Source: Candidatus Saccharimonadota bacterium (GTDB lineage: Bacteria > Patescibacteriota > Saccharimonadia > Saccharimonadales > UBA4665). Taken from it: 64,000 nucleotides of DNA. The position numbers were made by a program, and so were the translations under genes. The notes under the pieces were generated by a model that was not told the origin of the DNA, did not search any database, and saw only the letters and a list, made by a program, of their open reading frames with translations. Every line of letters starts with the position of its first letter. The first letter of the stretch is position 1. The DNA lies in contig JAQBRY010000002.1 of assembly GCA_028286245.1 (NCBI GenBank), positions 410,181-474,180 of the forward strand. The letters run 5' to 3'. Positions 27,061-34,718 of the stretch are shown here, piece by piece.

Positions 27061-27089
27061 TTGACAAATTCAAGTAAAAGCGATATAAT
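27061..27089 (+). promoter_or_regulatory. perfect sigma-70 consensus promoter
   Basis: TTGACA (27061-27066), 17-bp spacer, TATAAT (27084-27089): both hexamers match the consensus fully. Predicted start 27096, 4 nt before the ATG of the gene at 27100. This is the strongest promoter by sequence in the window. Confidence 0.85.
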
Positions 27090-27099
27090 GTAGTATAGT

Positions 27100-27570
27100 A
27101 TGTCTGAACAATTAAACCCAAATCGCGATCTCAGTGAGTCTCACGCCGTAAAAGCATATCTCCAGTTTGCGACTCAATCACTCGTCGGGGCAGGGGTCGT
27201 GCCCTATATAAAGGCGTATCAAGCATCTGTGCGTTCGATGACCGACGGTGACAGCCAAAAGAGTTGGCGAGTGCGCTCTGCTGATGATTTCGTAGCCGCT
27301 GAATTACCGCTCGCTATTACAGCTTCCAATCTTGTCGAGCCTGATTTGTATATCAGTTGCGACTATTACAACCTAGTGAAGGTCGATGAGCGAAGCAATG
27401 CTTTTAATGCTAAACAGCTGAGGCTGTTTTCTATAATGGGTGATAAGATCGAAGGACTATGGGCACCCGTATCACCAGAGTTAGCAGAGGTTACGCGTGA
27501 ACTTTATGCTACGCAGGTTAGGCTTGGGTGGGAGCCTATTGTCGACTCGGCTGAAGACTTTTGTGATTAG
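27100..27570 (+). CDS. hypothetical protein behind a consensus promoter
   Basis: 156 residues, no membrane segment, no recognised motif. Moderately acidic, with mixed helix and strand and a C-terminal Cys (DFCD). It is preceded by a perfect TTGACA-N17-TATAAT promoter whose start point is about 4 nt before the ATG, so it should be highly transcribed, and no Shine-Dalgarno is seen. It sits between truB and rpsO, a position usually empty or taken by translation genes. A role in translation or RNA metabolism is possible but only by association. Confidence 0.65.
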   Translation: MSEQLNPNRDLSESHAVKAYLQFATQSLVGAGVVPYIKAYQASVRSMTDGDSQKSWRVRSADDFVAAELPLAITASNLVEPDLYISCDYYNLVKVDERSNAFNAKQLRLFSIMGDKIEGLWAPVSPELAEVTRELYATQVRLGWEPIVDSAEDFCD

Positions 27571-27578
27571 GTAGGCTG

Positions 27579-27607
27579 TTGCGCATCTGGCGGTCATCTG
27601 GTAGAAT
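27579..27607 (+). promoter_or_regulatory. rpsO promoter
   Basis: TTGCGC (27579-27584), 17-bp spacer, TAGAAT (27602-27607). Predicted start 27614, 2 nt before the rpsO ATG. Confidence 0.5.
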
Positions 27608-27615
27608 AGCTGAAT

Positions 27616-27882
27616 ATGATTACAAGTGAGAAGAAAACAGCCGCTATCAAAGGCGCACAAGCACACGCTAAGGACACTGGTGGTTCAAGTGCTCAGGTAG
27701 CTATCCTTACCGAACGGATCAAGGAACTTACCGAGCACCTCAAAATTAATAAGCACGATTTCATGGCTCGCCGTGGGCTGCTTCAGATGGTTGGGCGACG
27801 CCGACGTTTGCTTCGCTACATCGCTGAGCGTGATAGCCAGGGCTACCTAGACTTGATTGCCAAACTAGGCATCCGCCGCTAG
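27616..27882 (+). CDS. rpsO: ribosomal protein S15
   Basis: 88 residues, the normal length. GSSAQVAILTERIKELTEHLK (first part) and the HDF-x-ARRGLLQMVGRRRRLLRYI core are the S15 signature. It binds the 16S rRNA central domain and nucleates platform assembly. The predicted transcript has only ~2 nt before the ATG, so the translational autoregulation by a 5' pseudoknot known from E. coli rpsO cannot operate in the same way. It is followed by a long inverted repeat, then pnp. Confidence 0.96.
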   Translation: MITSEKKTAAIKGAQAHAKDTGGSSAQVAILTERIKELTEHLKINKHDFMARRGLLQMVGRRRRLLRYIAERDSQGYLDLIAKLGIRR

Positions 27883-27883
27883 G

Positions 27884-28001
27884 CAATTTCCAGGAGGGCG
27901 TATTTTCCGCCATATTCGTCGAATTGCTTTTCACCGTACTTTTGTACGGCTCATGCGCAACTCTAGAATCTGACGAAAACTACACTCCTCCTGAAAAATT
28001 G
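27884..28001. repeat. long imperfect inverted repeat between rpsO and pnp
   Basis: Two arms of about 43-46 nt (27884-27926 and 27956-28001) are imperfect reverse complements of each other. Shared blocks include CAATTT, AGGAGG-like, TATTTTC/GTTTTC and ATTCGTC/ATTCT; the outer and inner ends CAATT and GAATTG/GAGTTG are best conserved. At the centre sits a perfect hairpin CCGTAC-TTTT-GTACGG (27934-27949). RNA from either strand would fold into one ~118-nt rod. No reading frame crosses it. It could be a MITE/REP-like palindromic element, an RNase III-type processing site, or a terminator of rpsO. Confidence 0.65.
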
Positions 28002-28099
28002 CAGGTCCGTAAAAGGCAATCGCGGGAGAGGGGGTGAGCAAGTTTTTGGAAGGTTTCGGGAAGTTAAGGAATTGTTAATGAATATGAATAAGTTTTAGG

Positions 28100-28280
28100 T
28101 ATAATGAGGATTGTGAACAGACAGGGGTTTTTCAAACGTTGAAGAACCAAGCTTGTGCACATTAACGTTTGAGGAAACTCTCAGGCAGACTAGCAGATAT
28201 ACACCGCCCTTAACAGCACAGGACCGCGCGTATATTTGGATTTTGCTTAAGAGTGCTTAGACAGAAAGATTGAGGCCTTC
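28100..28280 (+). promoter_or_regulatory. pnp promoter and long structured 5' leader
   Basis: TATAAT at 28100-28105 starts a leader of ~169 nt, very long for this window. It holds a 16-bp helix: GGGTTTTT-CAAACGTT (28125-28140) against AACGTTTG-A-GGAAACTC (28164-28180), closed by a 23-nt loop with GAAG and ACCAAGC. After it comes CTCTCAGGCA. The last part has no strong fold, and GAGG (28272-28275) is the ribosome site. In other bacteria PNPase represses its own mRNA through a leader helix. The CTCTCAGGCA and GAAG elements also recall glycine aptamers, but the rest does not fit well. Confidence 0.5.
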
Positions 28281-30413
28281 ATGGGACAAACAATTAACCC
28301 GTTAGGTAAAGAAATAATTAAAGTCGAGACAGAGTTGTGCGGACGCACGCTCAGTCTTGAGGTGGGTCGCGTCGGTTTCCGTACGTCAGCATCGGTGATT
28401 GCGCGTTACGGCGACACCGTTGTACTCGGTACGGCCATGGTTAGCAACAAAAGTTTAGTCGGCTTTGACTACTTTCCGCTAAGCATTGATTACGAAGAAA
28501 AGATGTATGCAGCTGGTAAAATTAGCGGCAGCCGCTTTATTAAGCGAGAAGGCCGCCCCAGTGACGATGCCATTCTGATTGGCCGTTTAATCGATCGCCC
28601 AATCCGGCCCCTATGGCCCAAGGGTTATCGCCACGAGGCCCAAGGCGTGGCCAGCGTACTCAGCATGGATCCATCGTTCCGCCCGGATATGGTGGCTATG
28701 ATTGCCCTCAGCGCCGCCTTTATGCTCACCGGTGCGCCGTTTGACGGCCCAGTTGCCGGTCTTCGAGTTGGTCTGGTTGACGGTAAGTACACTGCCTTTG
28801 CTACCCCTGATCAGCTAAATGACGGCGACCTCGACCTGGTTGTTGCTGGTACTAAAGACGGCGTTATGATGGTAGAGGCTGGTGCCAGCGAAGTCACCGA
28901 AGAGCAGATTGCCGAAGCAATTGCCTATGCCTTCGAAGCCATGCAGCCGGCAATCGCCTTGCAGCAAGAACTCGTCGAGAAGATAGGTGTCACTCCTCAA
29001 GAGTTCACGCTCGAACTGCCTGATACTATTATTCAAACCGAAGTGAACTCCTGGATTGAGGGCCGCCTCGGCGAAGACCTCCGCAAGCCCTACCCGGAAC
29101 GCAATGTTCTGGTGCAAAATCTTCGTGAAGAGATGCAGGCAGCTATGGCCGAAAAGCACGGTGATGACTACACGGCCATCAAGAACGAGTATGACGAGGC
29201 TTTCCAATCTGCCGTCCACAAAGACGTGCGCGAGGGAATTATCAAAGACGGTGTTCGCCCGGACGGTCGTGGACTCACCGAAATCCGCACCCTGAGCAGC
29301 GAAGTAGGACTACTGCCACGAGCCCATGGATCAAGCCTCTTTACCAGAGGTATGACACAGGCTCTCAATATTGTTACCTTGGCCCCATTAAGCTTTAACC
29401 AGGTTGTAGATACTATGGAAAAAGAGGGCGAACGCCGCTACTTTCACCATTACAACGCACCCGGTTACACCGTTGGTGAAGTCCGTCGCCTTGGTTCACC
29501 GGGCCGCCGTGAAATCGGCCACGGCTACCTTGCCGAGCGAGCTGTTACCGCAGTATTGCCTAGTGAGTCAGAATTCCCCTACGCCATTCGTTCCGTCACC
29601 GAAATTATGAGCCAGAACGGCTCTACCAGTATGGCGGCCACCTGTTCAAGTGTCTTAGCGCTCCTCAACGCCGGCGTGCCTCTCAAGGCCATGGTGAGCG
29701 GTATTGCCATGGGGCTGATGGTTGATGGTGAACGCGCCATAGTCCTCAGCGACATCGCCGACGCCGAAGACTTTGCCGGCGACATGGACTTTAAGGTAAC
29801 GGGGACCGAAAAGGGCATCACCGCCTTACAGATGGACATGAAGGTCCACGGTTTGCCTGTTTCTGTGCTCAAACAAGCACTCGACCAAGGTAAGGACGGC
29901 CGCGCACACATTCTTGAGCACATGAAGACCACCATTACCGAGCCAGCCCCAATGAGCCCATACGCACCGCGCGTCGAATCCATCCAGATTAACCCCGATA
30001 AAATTCGCGAAGTGATCGGTAAGGGCGGGGAAATGATCCAGCGCATTACCGGCGAGACCAACACCCAGATTGATATCAAAGATGATGGAACCGTTATGAT
30101 TGCTAGCCCCGACGGCGAAAGCATCGAAGCCGCTCGCCAGTGGATTCTGAGCATTACCGCCGAGCCGGAAGTCGGCACCATTTACAAGGACAAGCCTGTT
30201 ATGACCGTGATGGACTTCGGTGCCTTTGTGCAGATTATGCCCGGCAAAGACGGCCTGGTCCACGTTTCCGAAATGAGCAATGAGCGCGTTGGCCATCCAA
30301 GCGACGTCGTGAAAGAGGGCGACCTCGTTAACGTCAAACTCCTAGGAATCGACGAACGCGGCCGCTTGCAGCTCAGCATGAAGGCAGCTGCCCAGGAGCT
30401 TGAGCAAAAATAA
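28281..30413 (+). CDS. pnp: polyribonucleotide nucleotidyltransferase (PNPase)
   Basis: 710 residues with the full domain order: RNase PH 1 (about 10-145, with GRPSDDAILIGRLIDRPIRPL), helical linker, RNase PH 2 (about 310-540, with RPDGRGLTEIR, SSLFTRGMTQ and a catalytic-type DIADAEDFAGDMDFKV), KH (IREVIGKGGEMIQRI) and S1 (TVMDFGAFVQIMPGKDGLVHVSE). It degrades RNA 3' to 5' by phosphorolysis. GAGG stands 6 nt before the ATG. The stop overlaps the ATG of the next gene (TAATG), so pnp, three small membrane genes and udg form one operon. Confidence 0.97.
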   Translation: MGQTINPLGKEIIKVETELCGRTLSLEVGRVGFRTSASVIARYGDTVVLGTAMVSNKSLVGFDYFPLSIDYEEKMYAAGKISGSRFIKREGRPSDDAILIGRLIDRPIRPLWPKGYRHEAQGVASVLSMDPSFRPDMVAMIALSAAFMLTGAPFDGPVAGLRVGLVDGKYTAFATPDQLNDGDLDLVVAGTKDGVMMVEAGASEVTEEQIAEAIAYAFEAMQPAIALQQELVEKIGVTPQEFTLELPDTIIQTEVNSWIEGRLGEDLRKPYPERNVLVQNLREEMQAAMAEKHGDDYTAIKNEYDEAFQSAVHKDVREGIIKDGVRPDGRGLTEIRTLSSEVGLLPRAHGSSLFTRGMTQALNIVTLAPLSFNQVVDTMEKEGERRYFHHYNAPGYTVGEVRRLGSPGRREIGHGYLAERAVTAVLPSESEFPYAIRSVTEIMSQNGSTSMAATCSSVLALLNAGVPLKAMVSGIAMGLMVDGERAIVLSDIADAEDFAGDMDFKVTGTEKGITALQMDMKVHGLPVSVLKQALDQGKDGRAHILEHMKTTITEPAPMSPYAPRVESIQINPDKIREVIGKGGEMIQRITGETNTQIDIKDDGTVMIASPDGESIEAARQWILSITAEPEVGTIYKDKPVMTVMDFGAFVQIMPGKDGLVHVSEMSNERVGHPSDVVKEGDLVNVKLLGIDERGRLQLSMKAAAQELEQK

Positions 30414-30625
30414 TGCACCGCCTCAAGGTACTGTTCGCTAGTGTTAATAACGGCCCAACCTTTACTTATGGGATGGCGTTGGCAGGACTTGTACTGACTA
30501 TTGTGTTCGCACTGACGGCCTGGGGTGAGCCAGGTGTACTCAACGTAATGACGGTTATTGTGCTCAGCTTGCTGACGGCAAGTTACGGGCGCGAAATAAT
30601 TTTGATGCGAAAGAAGCAGCAGTGA
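30413..30625 (+). CDS. small two-helix membrane protein
   Basis: 70 residues. Two hydrophobic helices (about 18-38 and 43-60) joined by a short WGEPG turn, with a basic C-terminus (MRKKQQ). The start overlaps the pnp stop (TAATG) and its own stop overlaps the next ATG (TGATG), so translation is coupled. No homologue recognised. First of three consecutive small membrane proteins of this kind. Confidence 0.7.
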   Translation: MHRLKVLFASVNNGPTFTYGMALAGLVLTIVFALTAWGEPGVLNVMTVIVLSLLTASYGREIILMRKKQQ

Positions 30626-30822
30626 TGGACAAGCTTAACGCTTGGCACAAGACGGCACCGGGACTCTTAGTCTTCGGTGTCGTCGAACTGGCGGCCGCCT
30701 ATGGCTTCTTTTGCCTATCGGTCGACCGCGGTAACCTTTGGTGGTATGCTGGCACCACCATCTTCCTGATAGGCGGCCTCCGAAATTTCCTCGTGTTAGT
30801 AACTAGGAGAACTGCCAAATGA
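30625..30822 (+). CDS. small two-helix membrane protein
   Basis: 65 residues. Two hydrophobic helices (about 12-30 and 38-58) and a basic end (RRTAK). Translation is coupled at both ends: ATG 30625 shares a base with the previous TGA, and its TGA overlaps the ATG at 30819. A GTG three bases earlier is the alternative start. No homologue recognised. Confidence 0.7.
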   Translation: MDKLNAWHKTAPGLLVFGVVELAAAYGFFCLSVDRGNLWWYAGTTIFLIGGLRNFLVLVTRRTAK

Positions 30823-31115
30823 AGCGCAATGACAATCAAACGCTAATGATTTTCCCATATGTATTCTTAACTGGCACGAACCGAGGATGGGCAGATGCCG
30901 AGAAGACGAGCTCAGCCATATTAGCGATGTGCGTAATCGTTACGTTGCTCATTGCTGGGTTCGTAAGCTACGAACTAGTACTGATTTACAGTCGGGCTGC
31001 CAGCCATAGCATTAAGTTATATTTGGTTTACGCATTCTGCACGCTGTTAATAGTAGGCATGCTAAAGGACTCGTTAAAGGTAATTCTGATGATTCGTGAG
31101 CGTGCCACCTCATGA
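30819..31115 (+). CDS. small two-helix membrane protein
   Basis: 98 residues. A hydrophilic N-terminus with NRGWADAEKTS is followed by two hydrophobic helices (about 33-56 and 65-85) and a basic end. It overlaps both neighbours (ATGA at 30819; TCATGAG at the udg start). It closes the group of three small membrane proteins between pnp and udg. A complex at the membrane is possible; function unknown. Confidence 0.7.
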   Translation: MKRNDNQTLMIFPYVFLTGTNRGWADAEKTSSAILAMCVIVTLLIAGFVSYELVLIYSRAASHSIKLYLVYAFCTLLIVGMLKDSLKVILMIRERATS

Positions 31116-31711
31116 GTAAACAAGCTCAGCTCGACGCGATAGCCAAAAAGATCGTTGATGACAAAGTCACTCCGGAGTTGGCCGCATCGGCGACGCAACT
31201 GGTACTTGGCGATGGTAACCCGGATGCCGACGTAGTGTTTATAGGCGAAGCGCCCGGCAAAAATGAGGATCTGCAGGGAAAACCGTTTGTGGGAGTTTCC
31301 GGTAAGTTCCTTAACGAGATGCTTGGTACAATAGGGATGGAACGTAAGGATATTTATATTACCAATATTGTTAAATATCGTCCGCCGGACAATCGGGACC
31401 CTAAGCCGGACGAAAAAAAGGCCTTCCTGCCATATTTACAGAGCCAGCTAGAAGTAATTCAGCCCAAAGTCGTTGTGACGCTGGGCCGCCACAGTATGAA
31501 TTGCTTCTTGCCGGACCTGCAAATCAGTAAAGTCCACGGGGAACCAAAGAGAGTAAAGCTGAGTTTAAAAAATAACTCGCAGGACGTGTTGGAAGTGGTG
31601 ATATTGCCACTGTACCATCCGGCTGCCGCTCTCTATAACCCCCTCCAGCGGCAGACATTGATTGATGATTTTGCAGTAATCCCATTAGTAATGAATAAAA
31701 TTAAGAAATAG
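31112..31711 (+). CDS. family-4-type uracil-DNA glycosylase without Fe-S cysteines
   Basis: 199 residues. Motif 1 is GEAPGKNEDLQGKPFVG (about 45-61), then NIVKYRPPDNRDPKPDE and PKVVVTLGRHSMN, and motif 2 is HPAA near residue 170. This is the family-4/5 uracil-DNA glycosylase pattern for removing uracil from DNA. The four Cys that hold the [4Fe-4S] cluster in family 4 are missing. The protein has a single Cys (in MNCFLP), and the N-terminal CxxC region is replaced by DKVTPELAASATQLV. It overlaps the small membrane gene upstream by 4 bp. Confidence 0.88.
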   Translation: MSKQAQLDAIAKKIVDDKVTPELAASATQLVLGDGNPDADVVFIGEAPGKNEDLQGKPFVGVSGKFLNEMLGTIGMERKDIYITNIVKYRPPDNRDPKPDEKKAFLPYLQSQLEVIQPKVVVTLGRHSMNCFLPDLQISKVHGEPKRVKLSLKNNSQDVLEVVILPLYHPAAALYNPLQRQTLIDDFAVIPLVMNKIKK

Positions 31712-31718
31712 TAGAAAG

Positions 31719-31753
31719 TTTCCGTATTTACGGAAATATCGAGTGATTCACTC
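31719..31753 (+). promoter_or_regulatory. two tandem hairpins in front of rnj
   Basis: TTTCCGT-ATTT-ACGGAAA (31719-31736) is followed 4 nt later by GAGTG-ATT-CACTC (31741-31753). Both stems are perfect. They lie directly between the udg stop and the AAAAGGAGAA ribosome site of rnj. The lack of a T-run speaks against a terminator. They could be a processing or autoregulation site for RNase J, or mRNA stabilisers. Confidence 0.5.
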
Positions 31754-31767
31754 AGAAAAGGAGAATT

Positions 31768-33954
31768 ATGAATCCAAATAACCCAAACACAGATGCACAA
31801 GCTGCACCAGCTCCCGGCAATAAGCCAAGCGGAGATGGTAGCCGACCTCCTAGAAATGGTGGCGGCCAGGGCCGCGGCCGCGGCGGTCAGAGCCGTGGCG
31901 GCCAGGGAAGAGGCGGTCAAGGCCGCTCGTCCCAAGGCGGACAGGTCCTTAGTAGCAGCCTTAATACCTCTCGGGGTCAAGCTGTGCGCGCCCAAAAGCG
32001 CTCACAAATGGACGCCCAGCGCATCGCTAACCAATATCAAACAGCTGATGCTGTTAAGCCCTCACGGGCTAACGTCATCGATGACCAGCCACGCCTCAAA
32101 CTGATCGGACTTGGCGGCATGGACGGTGGTGGCTCCAAGAATATGATTTTAGTGGAATACATCAACGACGCCGTCATTATAGATTGTGGTAACGACCTTG
32201 GTGTTGATCTACCTGGTATTAACTACGGTATTGCTGACACCGCTTACGTAGAGCAAATCCACCACAAACTCCGTGGTTACATCATTACCCACGGTCACCT
32301 TGACCATATTGGTGGCTTGCCGCACATCGTGCCTAAATTCCCAGCACCAATTTACGGTAGCAACTTTACTATTGGTCGCGTCGAAGAAATTTTTAATAAC
32401 TTTGGCCTGCCAATGCCTGACGGTTTTGAACTCAAGACGGTTACCATGAACGAAAACACCCACGAACGCCTAAAGCTCGGTGAGTTCTTTGTTGAACTCG
32501 TGCGTGTTACACACTCTATCCCGGGTTCTACGTGCGTCGTACTGGACACACCAGTTGGCCGCTTAATTAACACCGGTGACTTCCGTCTCGACCCAAATCC
32601 GCTTGATCACGAACGCACCGATATTGACCGTTTGAAAGAACTCGGCAACGAAGGCGTTTTGGCACTACTAAGTGAAAGTACAACCGTTGAGCGTGCTGGC
32701 CGTACCCCTAGCGAAAGCACCATCGAACAAAGCTTTGTGGACATTATTAACCAAGCACCAGGCCGCATCTTTGTAGGGCTATTCTCAACCAACATGAACC
32801 GCGTCCAAATGATCGTCAACGCCGCCGTGCACAACGGCCGCAAGGTCGCCATGGATGGCCGCAGCATGGTAAGCACGCTCGAAATGGCTGTTCGTCACGG
32901 TTTTGTCCGCGTGCCAAAAGGTACGTTTGTACCAATTGCCAGCGTGGCAACCATGAAAGACCAGGACGTTGTTGTGGTCTGTACCGGTAGTCAGGGTGAA
33001 CCATCAAGTGCGCTCCAGCGCATGGCTAACGGTGAGCACCGCCACGTCAAACTAAAGGAGCAGGACACGGTTGTACTTTCTAGTACGCCAATTCCAGAAA
33101 GTGGCAACGATGCCCTCATTGGCGACATGGTAGATGGCCTTGTTCGCAAGAATGTGCACGTTTTTGAACACCGCCACCACGAACTTGACGGCGTTGGCCC
33201 GTTGCACGTATCCGGTCACGCCAGCCGTGACGAATACGCTGATATGATCCAGTTCACTAAGCCAAAATTCTTTGTGCCAATTTATGGCGCCTTCCGTGTT
33301 AAGCAGCGCCACATCGAATTAGCCGTCGAAAACGGTGTACCTCGTGCCAACACTATTAACGCCGAAAACGGTCAGATAGTCTGCTTTACCCCAGACAAGA
33401 TGGAGCTCGGCGGCGAAGTGCCCCACGGTACTGTCTTGGTTGACCAAACCGGTGCCGTTGTCAGTAACGTCGTGGTCAAAGACCGCGTGCTACTGAGCGA
33501 AGAAGGCTTGGTGGCAGTCATCCTGACCATCGATAAAAAGACTGGCAACCTCATGACCAGCCCGGACATTATTAGCCGCGGCTTTATTTACATGCGCGAC
33601 AACGAAGAAATTATGAACGGTCTGCGTGTTGAGCTTAAAAGAGCAGTCCAGCAGCGTTTTAAACGCGTCGATCTCGACCGCTTTAAAGTAGAGCTTAAGG
33701 ACCACGTAACCCATTACTTGTTCGAACAAACTCAGCGTAGCCCAATTGTCATCCCGGTCATTAACGTCATTACTGGCGGTGGTGGTAAGGGCGACAAAAA
33801 CCAAGGCCAATCAGGCCAACCAGGCCAAACAGGCCAGAATGGCCAGGCTGAGCAGCCTAAGCCAAGAACACCCGAAGAGCAAGCCGCCGACCAGCAGAAG
33901 CGCTTCCAAGAAATGCGTGCCCGTCTCCTAACACAAGACGCACGCACCGACTAA
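31768..33954 (+). CDS. rnj: ribonuclease J
   Basis: 728 residues against ~555 in Bacillus. Residues 1-110 are an added Gly/Arg/Gln-rich region (repeated RGGQ-type units), likely disordered and RNA-binding. The metallo-beta-lactamase/beta-CASP core follows: HGHLDHIGGLPH zinc motif near 173, HSIPGSTCV, GDFRLD near 273, STNMNRVQ, and VSGHASRDE near 485. The C-terminal dimer domain ends with FKVELKDHVTHYLFEQTQRSP. The last ~55 residues are a second Gln/Gly/Pro tail with GQSGQ-type repeats. It acts as 5'-3' exo- and endoribonuclease. AAGGAGAATT precedes the ATG. Confidence 0.95.
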   Translation: MNPNNPNTDAQAAPAPGNKPSGDGSRPPRNGGGQGRGRGGQSRGGQGRGGQGRSSQGGQVLSSSLNTSRGQAVRAQKRSQMDAQRIANQYQTADAVKPSRANVIDDQPRLKLIGLGGMDGGGSKNMILVEYINDAVIIDCGNDLGVDLPGINYGIADTAYVEQIHHKLRGYIITHGHLDHIGGLPHIVPKFPAPIYGSNFTIGRVEEIFNNFGLPMPDGFELKTVTMNENTHERLKLGEFFVELVRVTHSIPGSTCVVLDTPVGRLINTGDFRLDPNPLDHERTDIDRLKELGNEGVLALLSESTTVERAGRTPSESTIEQSFVDIINQAPGRIFVGLFSTNMNRVQMIVNAAVHNGRKVAMDGRSMVSTLEMAVRHGFVRVPKGTFVPIASVATMKDQDVVVVCTGSQGEPSSALQRMANGEHRHVKLKEQDTVVLSSTPIPESGNDALIGDMVDGLVRKNVHVFEHRHHELDGVGPLHVSGHASRDEYADMIQFTKPKFFVPIYGAFRVKQRHIELAVENGVPRANTINAENGQIVCFTPDKMELGGEVPHGTVLVDQTGAVVSNVVVKDRVLLSEEGLVAVILTIDKKTGNLMTSPDIISRGFIYMRDNEEIMNGLRVELKRAVQQRFKRVDLDRFKVELKDHVTHYLFEQTQRSPIVIPVINVITGGGGKGDKNQGQSGQPGQTGQNGQAEQPKPRTPEEQAADQQKRFQEMRARLLTQDARTD

Positions 33955-34035
33955 ATAAGCCATACTTGCCGCGGGCGTAGTTTCGTACTATGCTTAAACT
34001 AAGCTTAAGCATAAATCTAAGAGAACAGGGTGGGT

Positions 34036-34629
34036 ATGAAGTTACGTTCAAATCAAAAAGGCTTCGGTGCCGTCGAACTAATCTTAATTTTGGTTATCAT
34101 AGGCCTAATCGCCGGTGGTGGCTTATACGTCTTGAAGAACAAAGACAAAGATAGTGACAGCTCGGCCAAGACCTCAACGAGTGCCAGCGCAGTTCCGGCT
34201 GCCTCGAGTAGCAGTGACCATGCAGCGGCCGGTTCAACCAGCTCGGCCAATGAACTCGCTATCAAAGAGCTTGGTGTTAAAGTAGTGTTTACTGCTTCAG
34301 TATCTGACCTATACTACCAAGTGCACGACAGTAGCTATGCCAACATCTCCTCGCAAAAACTAAAGCAGACAGACGAAGCCCATTGTGGCGCCGGCGTTTC
34401 TGCAACAGCTCCGCTAGGGGTTGGCTCTTACATCGACCCAAATGCGCCAGATAGCGGCGCGGGCACTAGCACTAATAAGCAAGCGTACGGTGACGGTGTT
34501 GTAGTTAGTGGTACGCACTATTACTTACGAAAAGCACAAGGTGCTTGCAATCAGGACGCAATGAAAGACGGCAGCGAATTCACACGAGTTTTGGGCCTCT
34601 ACCAGGGTGCTACACTCGAAAAGCTTTAG
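34036..34629 (+). CDS. type IV pilin-like (pseudopilin) protein
   Basis: 197 residues. The start holds a class III prepilin signal: basic leader, then KGFGAVELILILVIIGLIAGG with cleavage expected after the Gly before Phe and Glu at +5. A Ser/Ala/Thr-rich linker (about 40-75) leads to a globular domain with two Cys (about 117 and 178). It would be processed by prepilin peptidase and join a pilus or pseudopilus. The GTG at 34030 is an alternative start, but ATG 34036 has GGGTGGG just upstream. It lies about 23 kb from the pil operon. Confidence 0.75.
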   Translation: MKLRSNQKGFGAVELILILVIIGLIAGGGLYVLKNKDKDSDSSAKTSTSASAVPAASSSSDHAAAGSTSSANELAIKELGVKVVFTASVSDLYYQVHDSSYANISSQKLKQTDEAHCGAGVSATAPLGVGSYIDPNAPDSGAGTSTNKQAYGDGVVVSGTHYYLRKAQGACNQDAMKDGSEFTRVLGLYQGATLEKL

Positions 34630-34638
34630 TCGCATGAA

Positions 34639-34657
34639 GCATTAGGCCGACTAATGC
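34639..34657 (+). terminator. hairpin after the pseudopilin gene, weak terminator candidate
   Basis: GCATTAG-GCCGA-CTAATGC, 7 perfect pairs, 10 bp after the stop. The TTTT tract comes only 7 nt later, so termination may be weak. Confidence 0.35.
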
Positions 34658-34718
34658 AGATAAGTTTTACAATAAAATTGCAGTCGACCTTGTTGCCCTG
34701 TAAACTACCAATTATCTG

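Noticed and set aside
27884..28001. Short protein encoded on the minus strand of the palindrome
   Set aside because: The best frame has no start codon and meets stops within ~25 codons.
28112..28190. Glycine riboswitch upstream of pnp
   Set aside because: Only GAAG and CTCTCAGGCA match; the GGAGAG half is missing and pnp is not a glycine gene. Kept only as an unclassified leader.
30413..31115. UGA read as an amino acid (code 25)
   Set aside because: TGA stops overlap the next start codons here and at other genes, and no frame continues sensibly through them.
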